Counted from the stretch's first letter, positions 1 through 7,121 are shown. The stretch: DNA of 12,471 nucleotides from DAOTZU01 sp034433995 (GCA_034433995.1 DAOTZU010000097.1:1-12471), one strand, 5' to 3'. Notes: generated by a model from the letters alone, not told the origin. Numbers and translations are program-made.

Positions 1-1
1 C

Positions 2-532
2 GATGCCCTCCTCGCCGCAGGGGTGCGGGTGGTTTCGTTGCAGCCCTCCGCCTCGGCCCGCTGCCGCGATGGCGCGCTGGTGCAGATGGCGGTGGATCCG
101 GTGGCGGACTTGCTCAAGCACGGTTGTGTGCCGTTGGTCTATGGGGATGTGGCCCTGGATGAGGTCAAAGGGTGCGCCATCATCTCCACGGAGCAGATCT
201 TTTGCTACCTGGCCCAGTACCTGCGCCCGCAGCGCATCATCCTGGCGGGGGAGGTGGCCGGCGTCTATTCTGGGGATCCCCAACGCGATGCCATTGTGCG
301 CTTGATCCCAGAGATCAATTCGCGCAATTACGCCGAGATCGAGCAGATGTTGGCCCACTCCTTTGGCGTGGATGTGACGGGCGGCATGCTGAGCAAGGTG
401 CGCACCCTCTTTCAGTTGGTCACGGAGCAGCCGAATCTGGTGGTGCACATTGTCACCGGCCGGCGCAACCGCTTGATTGAGCAGGCCCTGGTGGATGCCA
501 AGCTGGCGGAAGGGACGCTGCTGCGCTACTAG
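2..532 (+). CDS. Isopentenyl phosphate kinase, 5' truncated by window edge
   Basis: Amino-acid-kinase-fold enzyme expected to phosphorylate isopentenyl phosphate to isopentenyl diphosphate, the last step of the alternative mevalonate route. The visible 176 residues read open from base 2, and the GTG at 23 is an internal Val codon. Family members are about 240-270 residues, so the N-terminal third is missing, including the Gly/Lys-rich start and the usual active-site His. Visible marks are HGCVPLVYGDVALD (from about 119), the ILAGEVAGVYSGDP nucleotide-side segment, and DVTGGMLSKV (about 371-400), typical of this subfamily. Where archaeal enzymes usually have SGD after the GDV segment, this one reads ISTEQ (185-193 encode STE). 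Downstream, 59 bp separate it from the site-2 protease, probably in the same transcript. The family call is firm. Substrate is inferred: a fosfomycin-kinase-like or other amino-acid kinase relative is less likely. Confidence 0.82.
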   Translation, partial: DALLAAGVRVVSLQPSASARCRDGALVQMAVDPVADLLKHGCVPLVYGDVALDEVKGCAIISTEQIFCYLAQYLRPQRIILAGEVAGVYSGDPQRDAIVRLIPEINSRNYAEIEQMLAHSFGVDVTGGMLSKVRTLFQLVTEQPNLVVHIVTGRRNRLIEQALVDAKLAEGTLLRY

Positions 533-591
533 CCATCATGGAGGGGATAGTTCGAGCTTGCTTATTTGATGTTGTGCTTTAGGAGCGATAG

Positions 592-1626
592 ATGCTTGGT
601 GTAGTTTCGTTCATCTTGGTCTTTAGTTTGCTTGTCTTTGTACACGAGTTTGGCCATTTCATCACCGCCAAGCTGTTCGGCGTCCGGGTGGATGAGTTTG
701 GTTTTGGCTACCCGCCGCGCCTGGTCAAGTTGGGCACGTGGCGGGGGACGACCATCACCATCAACGCCCTGCCCATCGGTGGGTTTGTGCGCATGGCCGA
801 GGATGATCCCACCGTGGAGGGCAGCCTGGCGGGCAAGAGCCGTGGCGTGCGGGCCTTGGTCTATACCGCTGGCGCGCTGATGAACGTGCTCTTGGCGGTC
901 CTGCTGTATAGTATCGTGTTTATGGCCGGCACGCCGGTGCCCTACGAGGGGCCGGGGGCCGGGATCTATATCGTCTCCCCTGGTTCGCCGGCAGAGGCGG
1001 CCGGCCTGCGCCCCGGCGATACCATCGTGCGCATTGATGGCGAGGCGATCGACACTGTTGAGGAGGCAGTGGCCCTCATCAAGGGCGGCGCCGGGCGGCC
1101 CCTCCAGCTCGTCATCACCCGCGATGGCCGCGAGTTGCCGCCCATCGTCGTGACCCCGCGGCTGAACCCGCCGCCCAACGAAGGGGCGCTGGGGGTCTCT
1201 TTGGATCTTCCCCTCAGGAACCAATCTTTCCCCGTCTGGCGGGCGGTGCCTTTGGGCTTCCAGGCGACTTACAATACCGTGCGGGCCATCTTTGAGGCCA
1301 TTCGCACGGCTATCCGCCGCCAACTGCCTTTGCAGGTGACGGGGCCCATCGGCATGTATACCATGACCAAAGAGGTGGCGCAGACGGGGACGGTGCGCTT
1401 GCTCGAGTTCACCGCTTTTCTCAGCATCAACCTGTTCCTGTTCAATTTGTTGCCGCTGCCAGCGCTGGATGGGGGCCGGTTGATCTTTGTCATCTTGGAG
1501 TGGGTGCGTGGCGGGCGCAAGATTCGCCCCGAAAAGGAGGGGCTGGTGCACGCCATCGGCATGATCGTCCTGCTAGCCTTTATGGCCATCGTGACGATTA
1601 TGGATTACTTGCGTTATTTCGGCTGA
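592..1626 (+). CDS. rseP: Site-2 membrane metalloprotease, RseP/M50 family
   Basis: Intramembrane zinc protease that cuts transmembrane helices of anti-sigma factors or clears signal-peptide remnants; it acts in the cytoplasmic membrane. The zinc motif HEFGH lies at residues 18-22 in the first membrane helix. The third zinc ligand is in NLLPLPALDGGRL (residues 285-297, Asp293). A single PDZ domain spans about residues 120-191 (SPGSPAEAAGLRPGDTIVRI). Hydrophobic segments fall at about 1-20, 88-112, 270-305 and 322-340. At 344 residues it matches single-PDZ members and is shorter than E. coli RseP, which has two PDZ domains. The ATG at 592 has AGGAG at 581-585, 6 nt upstream. No partner anti-sigma factor is visible nearby, so the substrate is unknown. 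Confidence 0.93.
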   Translation: MLGVVSFILVFSLLVFVHEFGHFITAKLFGVRVDEFGFGYPPRLVKLGTWRGTTITINALPIGGFVRMAEDDPTVEGSLAGKSRGVRALVYTAGALMNVLLAVLLYSIVFMAGTPVPYEGPGAGIYIVSPGSPAEAAGLRPGDTIVRIDGEAIDTVEEAVALIKGGAGRPLQLVITRDGRELPPIVVTPRLNPPPNEGALGVSLDLPLRNQSFPVWRAVPLGFQATYNTVRAIFEAIRTAIRRQLPLQVTGPIGMYTMTKEVAQTGTVRLLEFTAFLSINLFLFNLLPLPALDGGRLIFVILEWVRGGRKIRPEKEGLVHAIGMIVLLAFMAIVTIMDYLRYFG

Positions 1627-1706
1627 GCGATGGACCGGCGGCCGGATGAACTTTTGGGGGATCCTCCAGGCCGTCGGCTCGCAAAAATGCATGGGGATGG
1701 GGGACG

Positions 1707-2648
1707 ATGCGTTGTCGGCGATGTGGGGCGCAGACGCAACGTGAGGCGAGCCTGTGCCCTGTGTGCGGGGCTGAGCTCAAAGGGCGCCGGCGCGCCGCGG
1801 TGCGTTGTGCTGCTTGTGGCGGCCGAGCGCCGAGTGGGGCCACGCTGTGCCCGGTCTGCGGGCGCCGGTTGCGACCGAGCCGGCGTGGTTGGTTTGCCGT
1901 CATTCCGGCGGCTTTGCTCGTGGTGGCCCTGGTGGGGCTTTGGCCGGGCAGCGCGGGGCGCGGAAGAGATGTGGCCCGCCTCGGAGGAGGCGCCGCGCCG
2001 ACGTTTCAACCTTCGCCCACCTCCACCGCCACTCCTGAGGTGACGGTCACGGCCAAGTCGGTGCTCTTGGCCACCGCCACACCCCTGGCCACGGCGACTT
2101 GCACCCAGACGCCTTGGCCCACGGCGACTGTGACGCCCAGCGCCACCTGCACGGCGACGCCTTGGCCCACAGCCACGGCGATGCCCAGCCCCACCATCAC
2201 GCCCACGCCCCTGCCAGCCACAGCCACGGCCACGCCCACTGTTGCTTTGCCCACGGCTACTCCGCGCCCGGCGGCCACCCCCAGCGCTACCACGCCGCCC
2301 CTGTCGCCGGCCCCCCAGCTCCTTGCCCCCGCCGATGGGGAGGTGTTCTGGGGCCAAGGCGCCACCATCTGGCTGCGCTGGCAGCCGGTGGGCCAGCTCC
2401 GGGAGGATGAATGGTACGCCGTGAGCTTGCGCTACTGGGCCAACGGCGGCACCCAATACGCGGGCAGTTGGGAGAAGGAGCCGCAATGGAAGGTGCCGGC
2501 GGAGCTCTTTCAGAAGTATGACCCGGCCCATCCCGGCTACGAATGGGACGTGGTGGTGATGCGTCAGACGGGCACCCGATCCGATGGTGGGCGCGAAGGG
2601 GTGCCGGTGAGCCAACGTAGCGCGACGTGGAGGTTTGAATGGCGCTAG
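1707..2648 (+). CDS. Double zinc-ribbon membrane protein with Thr/Pro-rich spacer and C-terminal beta domain
   Basis: A 313-residue protein of unknown function. It begins with two short zinc ribbons (Cys3/6/17/20 and Cys34/37/48/51, both with the CPVCG second knuckle), then a basic stretch and one membrane helix (about 62-79). The basic residues before the helix predict ribbons in the cytoplasm and the rest outside. Residues about 110-204 are a Thr/Pro/Ala-rich spacer with a 16-residue repeat starting at TPWPTAT. The C-terminal domain (205-313; LLAPADGEVFWG...LRWQPVGQL...EWYAVSLRYW...RFEW) looks like an all-beta extracellular module common in Chloroflexota; this is from memory of the family, not a search. 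The ATG at 1707 is preceded by a G-rich run (1693-1703) that may serve as RBS. It lies 80 bp after rseP, with no promoter seen between, so co-transcription is likely. Confidence 0.8.
   Translation: MRCRRCGAQTQREASLCPVCGAELKGRRRAAVRCAACGGRAPSGATLCPVCGRRLRPSRRGWFAVIPAALLVVALVGLWPGSAGRGRDVARLGGGAAPTFQPSPTSTATPEVTVTAKSVLLATATPLATATCTQTPWPTATVTPSATCTATPWPTATAMPSPTITPTPLPATATATPTVALPTATPRPAATPSATTPPLSPAPQLLAPADGEVFWGQGATIWLRWQPVGQLREDEWYAVSLRYWANGGTQYAGSWEKEPQWKVPAELFQKYDPAHPGYEWDVVVMRQTGTRSDGGREGVPVSQRSATWRFEWR
2109..2170 (+). repeat. Imperfect 48-bp direct repeat in the Thr/Pro spacer
   Basis: The 14-mer ACGCCTTGGCCCAC occurs at 2109-2122 and again at 2157-2170, exactly 48 bp (16 codons) apart. 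It encodes two copies of a TPWPTAT-headed 16-residue unit. Exact spacing in codons suggests tandem duplication within the coding sequence. Surrounding DNA is built of similar short ACN/GCC-CCN codon runs, so it is prone to copy-number change. Confidence 0.75.
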
Positions 2649-2652
2649 GCCG

Positions 2653-2681
2653 TTGCGCAAGCGGGCGCATTGTGCTAAAAT
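2653..2681 (+). promoter_or_regulatory. Predicted extended -10 promoter for the HEAT/acylphosphatase/FecR unit
   Basis: TTGCGC at 2653-2658, a 17-bp spacer, then TAAAAT at 2676-2681 preceded by TGC (2673-2675), an extended -10. The start of transcription would be near 2688. It sits directly after the stop codon of the zinc-ribbon gene and 50-80 bp before the HEAT gene. The -35 is weak (3 of 6) and the -10 good (5 of 6). Confidence 0.55.
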
Positions 2682-2693
2682 AATGGCCAGATA

Positions 2694-2709
2694 GGCCCCG
2701 CGGGGGGCC
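2694..2709 (+). other. GC hairpin in the 5' untranslated region
   Basis: GGCCCC (2694-2699) can pair with GGGGCC (2704-2709) across a 4-nt loop. It lies just after the predicted transcription start and 12 bp before the AAGGTGAG ribosome binding site at 2722-2729. There is no T-run, so it is not a terminator. It could stabilise the mRNA end or be incidental in GC-rich DNA. Confidence 0.35.
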
Positions 2710-2733
2710 GGTAGTTTACCAAAGGTGAGTACC

Positions 2734-3786
2734 ATGATGTCGGATTTTGAGTTGGCCTTGCGCGAGCTGTGCGATGAAAGCAAGGCAATTTTGCCCCACA
2801 GACTGGCTTTTCTGTCCTGTCCCAGCCGCCAAGAGACGGAGGCGTTTTTGGCCGCCTTGGGCTCCATGTCCTTGGCGCGCAAACGCCAATTACTGAGCAG
2901 CATGGTGGAGGCCGCCGAGGAGCACTTTGAGCTGGATTTCTCGGCCCTTTTCTGGGGATGCCTCGATGATCAGGATGAGGAGGTCCGCCGCCAAGCGGTG
3001 GAGGGCCTTTGGGAGGACGAGCAGCCCCATTTGGCCGATCGTCTCTTGGTCCTCTTGGCGCAAGATCCTTCGGTGGGGGTGCGGGCCGCGGCGGCGGGCG
3101 CGCTGGGGCGCTTTGTCTATCTGGCCGAGTGTGAGGAGCTGGATGCCCGCCGGGCGGCCAAGATCCGCCAGGCGCTGGAAAAGGTCATCGCCGATCCCCA
3201 GGAGGATCTGGAGGTGGCCCGCCGCGCGGTGGAATCCATCGCTTTTGTCAACGATGACACCGTCCGGGGCATCATCGAGCGCGCCTACCGGCATCCCGAT
3301 CCCCGCATGCGCGAGAGCGCGGTGTTTGCCATGGGCCGCAACGCCGATGCGGTCTGGGCCGAGGCCGTGCTGACGGAGCTCTATGCCGATTCGGCGGCCA
3401 TGCGCTACGAGGCGGCCCGGGCCAGCGGCGAGTTGCAGCTCCGCGAGGCCGTGGACCGGCTCATCGAGCTAGCCGAGGGGGCGGACCGGGACGTGCAAAG
3501 CGCGGCGGTCTGGTCCTTGGGGCAGATCGGCGGCAAGCAGGCCGAGGCGGCCCTGCGGCGGTGGATCCGGGATGACGACGAGACCCTCAGCGCCGCCGCC
3601 TCGGAGGCGCTGGACGAGCTGGAATTCGTCACCCGCCCGCTGGAGCTCTTTGTCCACGATTTGGCCGAAAAAGAGGAGCAGGATGAAGGTTGGGATGCCT
3701 TTGGCCTGCTGGATGAGGACGAAGATCTGACCGAAGAGGATGAGGACGATTGGGACGAGGATGACCTCGAGCTTGAGGATGAATAA
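2734..3786 (+). CDS. HEAT-repeat protein with acidic C-terminal tail
   Basis: A 350-residue scaffold-type protein. From about residue 55 to 290 it consists of helical HEAT/PBS-lyase-like repeats, for example VRRQAVEGLW, VRAAAAGALGRF, MRESAVFAMGR, MRYEAARASGEL and VQSAAVWSLGQI, each followed by a second helix. Such solenoids bind proteins; no catalytic motif is visible. The last 43 residues contain 26 Asp/Glu, a disordered acidic tail. It has no signal peptide or membrane helix, so it is cytoplasmic. The ATG at 2734 is preferred because AAGGTGAG (2722-2729) precedes it by 4 nt; the in-frame GTG at 2725 lies inside that ribosome binding site. It leads a tight unit with acylphosphatase (28 bp later) and the FecR protein. 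The partner is unknown. Confidence 0.85.
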   Translation: MMSDFELALRELCDESKAILPHRLAFLSCPSRQETEAFLAALGSMSLARKRQLLSSMVEAAEEHFELDFSALFWGCLDDQDEEVRRQAVEGLWEDEQPHLADRLLVLLAQDPSVGVRAAAAGALGRFVYLAECEELDARRAAKIRQALEKVIADPQEDLEVARRAVESIAFVNDDTVRGIIERAYRHPDPRMRESAVFAMGRNADAVWAEAVLTELYADSAAMRYEAARASGELQLREAVDRLIELAEGADRDVQSAAVWSLGQIGGKQAEAALRRWIRDDDETLSAAASEALDELEFVTRPLELFVHDLAEKEEQDEGWDAFGLLDEDEDLTEEDEDDWDEDDLELEDE

Positions 3787-3814
3787 AGCGTGACGGTCGT
3801 TGTGGAGGGGCGCC

Positions 3815-4114
3815 ATGTCCTCGGTGAGCGCGCATGACCCCGTCCGACGCCTGCGGGCCGTTGTGCACGGGCATGTGCAGGGGGTCAACTTTCGTTTTTA
3901 CACCCGCGCCCAAGCTCGCGCCCTGGGCCTGGTGGGGTACGTCCGTAACCGTGAGGATGGCACCGTGGAGGTGGTGGCCGAAGGACCAGAAGGTTCGTTG
4001 CACCGTCTGCTGGAATGGTTACATATGGGGCCAAGTTTGGCCCATGTTTCGCAGGTGGAGGTGACCTGGCAGGCCCCGCGCGGCGAATTCGACCATTTCG
4101 AGGTGCGATACTAG
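3815..4114 (+). CDS. acyP: Acylphosphatase
   Basis: Small cytoplasmic enzyme hydrolysing acyl phosphates such as acetyl phosphate or carbamoyl phosphate. At 99 residues it is the usual size. Both signature motifs are present: VHGHVQGVNFR (residues 17-27), whose Arg27 binds the phosphate, and GYVRNREDGTVE (41-52), whose Asn45 positions the water. The ATG at 3815 has GGAGGGG at 3804-3810, 4 nt upstream; an in-frame TTG at 3800 is upstream of that site and unlikely. Its stop codon (4112-4114) directly abuts the start of the FecR gene. Confidence 0.95.
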   Translation: MSSVSAHDPVRRLRAVVHGHVQGVNFRFYTRAQARALGLVGYVRNREDGTVEVVAEGPEGSLHRLLEWLHMGPSLAHVSQVEVTWQAPRGEFDHFEVRY

Positions 4115-5317
4115 ATGCGCCCTAACCCCGAGCGCCTCGCGTGGATTGTGTTGCTCCTTTCCTTTGCCGTTTTCTGCGTTCTCGTTGTGGCTGTGCCGCT
4201 GGGGATCCGTTGGTACCTGCTCCACGCCCAGCGGGAGCAAAAGGCCGTGGTGGAATCTCTGGTGGGCACCGTGGTGGTGGAGCAGCCCAAGGGCCGGGCT
4301 TTGGTGCCCTTGAGCAAGGGCCAAACCTTGGCCGTGGGCGAGGGCGCCATCATCCGGGTGGATGAGAACGCGGAAGCGGTGGTGCGCTTTTTTGACCACA
4401 GCTTTATGCGCCTCTTTCCGGCCACCACGGTGCGGCTGGATCGCTTGCGCTCCCCCAAGTTCCGGCTGAGCCGTCTGCCCAACGCGGTGCAATTTCACCT
4501 TGTGGGCGGGGCAGTGCAGATCGGCACGGCGCTCCCCTTGAGCACAGGCCTCGATTTTCGTGTGACCACCTTGCAGGCCCAGATGCTCTTTGCGGCCGAT
4601 GGCAGCTATGCTCTGGAGGCCAACAACAACCGCTCCGAGATCGTCGCCTACCGGGGCCAGGCCGTGGTGCGGGGGGCCGGGGCGGAGGTGCGTTTGGAGG
4701 GCCGCCAACGCACCTGGGTGGCCTTGGGCCAGCCTCCCCGACCCGCCGAAGGGATAGCGCGCAACCTGGTGACCAATGGGGATTTCAACGAGCCCTTGGA
4801 GCAGAGCTGGCGCCTGTTCAATGATCAGGGCGCTGATGGCGGCAATGTGGATGGCCGTGCCGAGGTAGTGGTGGATGAGGGCCATCGGGCGGTGCGCTTT
4901 TTCCGGAGTGGTGGTTATGGCAACCACTGCGAAACGATCTTGGAGCAGACCCTGGAGAAACAGCTCCCCGACCAGGCAACTTCTTTGGTGGTGCGGGCCA
5001 CAGTCAAGGTGCGCAACCAGAGCCTTTCCGGCGGCGGCTATCTCAGCTCCGAGTATCCCCTGATGATCCGCATCATCTACCGCGATGCCTACGATAGCGA
5101 GACGGAATGGGTGCAGGGGTTCTACTATCAGAACCGGGACAATAACCCCACCACCTACGGGCTGCAGATCCCCCAAGACCAGTGGTATGTCTTTGAATCG
5201 CCCAATCTGCTAGAGTTTTTGCCCATCCGGCCCTACAAGATCATGCGGGTGCGGGTGTACGCCTCCGGCTGGGATTATGAGAGCCTGATCTCGGATCTCA
5301 ACCTCATCGTGGAATGA
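4115..5317 (+). CDS. FecR-domain membrane-anchored protein with C-terminal jelly-roll-like domain
   Basis: A 400-residue protein with an N-terminal membrane helix (about residues 9-31) and no obvious cleavage site, so probably an anchored extracytoplasmic protein. Residues about 46-150 fit a FecR-type beta domain (VVESLVGTVVVEQPKG, LSKGQTLAVGEGAIIRVDENAEAVV, FPATTVRLD). From about 217 a second beta-rich domain begins with NLVTNGDFNEPLEQSW, a typical opening for carbohydrate-binding-like jelly rolls. No TonB receptor or sigma-factor gene is adjacent, so it is not a classical FecR iron-signalling protein. It begins on the base after the acylphosphatase stop, with GAGGTG at 4100-4105 as RBS inside that gene, implying coupled translation. 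Its role may be surface binding or sensing, which is inference. Confidence 0.78.
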   Translation: MRPNPERLAWIVLLLSFAVFCVLVVAVPLGIRWYLLHAQREQKAVVESLVGTVVVEQPKGRALVPLSKGQTLAVGEGAIIRVDENAEAVVRFFDHSFMRLFPATTVRLDRLRSPKFRLSRLPNAVQFHLVGGAVQIGTALPLSTGLDFRVTTLQAQMLFAADGSYALEANNNRSEIVAYRGQAVVRGAGAEVRLEGRQRTWVALGQPPRPAEGIARNLVTNGDFNEPLEQSWRLFNDQGADGGNVDGRAEVVVDEGHRAVRFFRSGGYGNHCETILEQTLEKQLPDQATSLVVRATVKVRNQSLSGGGYLSSEYPLMIRIIYRDAYDSETEWVQGFYYQNRDNNPTTYGLQIPQDQWYVFESPNLLEFLPIRPYKIMRVRVYASGWDYESLISDLNLIVE

Positions 5318-5320
5318 GGC

Positions 5321-5851
5321 TCAGCCCAGGGCCCGCAGTTGCTGCAAATAGATTCGGCGGATGGTGCGCATGATCTCCAAGTAGGCCTCGCTGCGATAAT
5401 CGGGGTAGGTCCAGGGCCAGGGGCGAAAGTCCTTATCGCGATAGGCCAAGGTGACCTCGGCATAGATCCCTTGCCCCAGATACAGCCGGTGGCTGTGATC
5501 CTTGGTGGTGGCCAAGACCAGCTTGGCCTGGGAAAGGTAGCCCGGATCCAGGTTAATGCGCCGCTTCCCCTCCTCGCTCCACCGTTCCTCCAGGTGATTG
5601 GTGAACACCTTGATCTCGGCCAAGCGCCCCGGATCTATCAGCCGCTCAAAGGCCAGGAACTGGCGCTCAAGCCCAGGGCCGAACTCGGCGGTATAATAGT
5701 CGGTGCAGGTGAAGGGGAGCCGAGGGCTGCGATAATCCACCGGGCCAAAGACTGCCGCCATCGCCTCCTCGGCAGCTTGGAAGAGCTCAGGCCGGTTGCT
5801 GAGCATGGGCAACACAAGCTTCACGGGCGCAGGCAGATGAATCTTGCCCAT
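5321..5851 (-). CDS. DUF4416 family protein
   Basis: A 176-residue protein matching the DUF4416 pattern: an N-terminal PVKLVLPMLSN, then FTCTDYYTAEFGPGLERQFLAFERLIDP, and NLDPGYLSQAKLVLATTKDHSHRLYLGQGIYAEVTL, with an aromatic PWPWTYPDYRS toward the end. Function is unknown. The conserved acidic and Tyr/His residues suggest an enzyme or ligand-binding fold, but no reaction should be assigned. It has no signal peptide or membrane helix. The ATG at 5851 is 10 bp after the HD gene, whose stop codon overlaps the AAGGG ribosome binding region, so it is the last gene of the moeA operon. Its stop codon is 3 bp from that of the convergent FecR gene. Confidence 0.85.
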   Translation of the reverse strand: MGKIHLPAPVKLVLPMLSNRPELFQAAEEAMAAVFGPVDYRSPRLPFTCTDYYTAEFGPGLERQFLAFERLIDPGRLAEIKVFTNHLEERWSEEGKRRINLDPGYLSQAKLVLATTKDHSHRLYLGQGIYAEVTLAYRDKDFRPWPWTYPDYRSEAYLEIMRTIRRIYLQQLRALG

Positions 5852-5861
5852 ATCTGCCCTT

Positions 5862-6635
5862 TCAGATGGCGTACATCTGGATCAAGCGCTTTTCGATCTC
5901 GCCTTCGATGCGGGCCACCACCTCCACATAGGGCGCGATGGTGGAATTGGCCAATTTGCGGCGCAGCAATTCGTCGAGCTGAAAGATCCCGGCCGAGTTG
6001 TTCATCAACACTTCGATGTGCACTGGCTTGGTCTCGCCGGCGCTGAGGGTGACCTGGTCAATGGCCGCCGCCGAAACAGAATGGATGTTCACCGCTCCGG
6101 CCTCAAAGGGGATGCGCGAGCGTCCCTTGGTCATGTCCAGGGCGTCGGCCAGCTTCAGGATGCTGGCCTCGGTGGTGAGGCATTGCTCGTCGGAGCGATG
6201 GGCGGCCACGGCATGCAACACCTCGGCGGTGAGGATGGTGCGCTCCTCGATGGGGTAGAAAGGCTCCAGCAATTCCCGTGTCTTGCGCTCGGCCAGGATG
6301 AGGCTGTACTCTTCGTGGTGATGGCGGTGGATGCTGATCCCCAGATCGTGGCAGCAGGCCGCCAAAACGACGATCACCTCGGCATCTTGGTTGGTCAAGC
6401 CGTAATTCTTGACCACGCTCATAGGCACGCCGCCATCGTCCAACAGGCGCAAGAGCTTCAGGGCGATATTGGCCACGATGCGGATGTGCACCTCGCCGTG
6501 GTCGGTGATGCCGGAGCGATCCACCGCGTTGATGTTGGCGCATTTCCAGAGCTGATGCAGCTCCCGATCCTGGTTGATGCGCTCCACCACCTGGGCCAAC
6601 TTCTCGTTGTGGCGGACGGGCAAAGTCAGCGGCAC
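5862..6635 (-). CDS. HD-domain metal-dependent phosphohydrolase
   Basis: A 257-residue cytoplasmic protein. HD-superfamily metal ligands are visible in order: His46 (TDHGEVH), His96-Asp97 (CCHDLG), the His-rich HRHHHEEY (103-110), His141/His146 (VLHAVAAHRSD) and Asp164 (KLADALD). This fits a phosphohydrolase acting on a nucleotide or other phosphoester; the substrate is unknown. A C-terminal domain (about 180-257), with AGIFQLDELLRRKL and IEGEIEKRLI, resembles that of archaeal HD proteins as I recall them. The start is GTG at 6633-6635, with AAGGAG at 6643-6648, 7 nt upstream. It lies 30 bp after the MOSC gene and 10 bp before DUF4416, so all are probably one transcript with moeA. No GGDEF or sensor domain is present. 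Confidence 0.85.
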   Translation of the reverse strand: MPLTLPVRHNEKLAQVVERINQDRELHQLWKCANINAVDRSGITDHGEVHIRIVANIALKLLRLLDDGGVPMSVVKNYGLTNQDAEVIVVLAACCHDLGISIHRHHHEEYSLILAERKTRELLEPFYPIEERTILTAEVLHAVAAHRSDEQCLTTEASILKLADALDMTKGRSRIPFEAGAVNIHSVSAAAIDQVTLSAGETKPVHIEVLMNNSAGIFQLDELLRRKLANSTIAPYVEVVARIEGEIEKRLIQMYAI

Positions 6636-6665
6636 GGTTTTGCTCCTTGGTGATGCTCTGCAAGA

Positions 6666-7097
6666 TCAGGAGAGGATCTCGATGGGATCCCCCTCGCTGA
6701 TGCGCCCGCCCTGCAAGATGCGCACAAAGATCCCCTCCTTGGGCATGACGCAATCGCCGGCCTGATAGTAGATGGCGCAGCGGCTGTGGCAGATCTTGCC
6801 GATTTGGGTCACCTCGGCCAGCACCTCGCCCAGGCGCAGTTTGGTGCCAATGGGTAGGTCCACCAACGAGATGCCCTCGGTGGTGAGGTTTTCGGCGAAA
6901 TCTCCGGGGCCCACATCCAGCCCTTTGGCGCGCATTTTCTCGATGCTTTCCATGGCCAAAAGGCTCACCTGGCGATGCCAATCGCCGGCGTGGGCATCGC
7001 CCTCGATGCCCCAATTGGTGCGGACCAATGCCGAATGCACGTTGGTTTTGCGCGTGCCCGTCTTTTCGCTGACACATACGGCGACAATCTTGGCCAT
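6666..7097 (-). CDS. MOSC-domain protein
   Basis: A 143-residue stand-alone MOSC domain, related to the C-terminal domain of the molybdenum cofactor sulfurase. These domains are thought to bind molybdenum cofactor or carry sulfur through a conserved Cys. Landmarks are WGIEGDAHAGDWHRQVSLL (29-47), PGDFAENLTTEGI (64-76), LRLGEVLAEVTQIGK, and the cysteine segment ICHSRCAIYYQAGDC (102-116) with candidate Cys103. The length is typical of small bacterial forms often next to moaC, mog or moeA. It follows moeA by 24 bp on the same strand, which supports a Moco role. ATG at 7097 is preceded by GAGGT about 10 nt upstream. The exact reaction is not known. Confidence 0.9.
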   Translation of the reverse strand: MAKIVAVCVSEKTGTRKTNVHSALVRTNWGIEGDAHAGDWHRQVSLLAMESIEKMRAKGLDVGPGDFAENLTTEGISLVDLPIGTKLRLGEVLAEVTQIGKICHSRCAIYYQAGDCVMPKEGIFVRILQGGRISEGDPIEILS

Positions 7098-7121
7098 GCT
7101 TTTCTTTACCTCACTGGAGAA

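Noticed and set aside
23..532. GTG at 23 as the true start of the kinase gene
   Set aside because: The frame is open to the window edge, and family length and missing N-terminal motifs show the gene begins further left.
562..1551. Minus-strand open frame of 329 codons opposite rseP
   Set aside because: The plus-strand frame is an unambiguous M50 protease; the antisense product has no recognisable motif and a composition typical of GC-rich shadows.
2725..2733. GTG start at 2725 for the HEAT gene
   Set aside because: It lies inside the AAGGTGAG ribosome binding site that serves the ATG at 2734.
1614..2903. Long open frame on the minus strand (429 codons)
   Set aside because: It is antisense to the zinc-ribbon protein's repetitive GC-rich spacer and spans the end of rseP and the start of the HEAT gene. 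Its product is low-complexity Arg/Gly/Ala-rich without domains.
4019..5176. Minus-strand open frame of 385 codons
   Set aside because: It lies opposite the FecR-domain gene, begins inside the acylphosphatase gene, is His/Gln-rich, and shows no domain.
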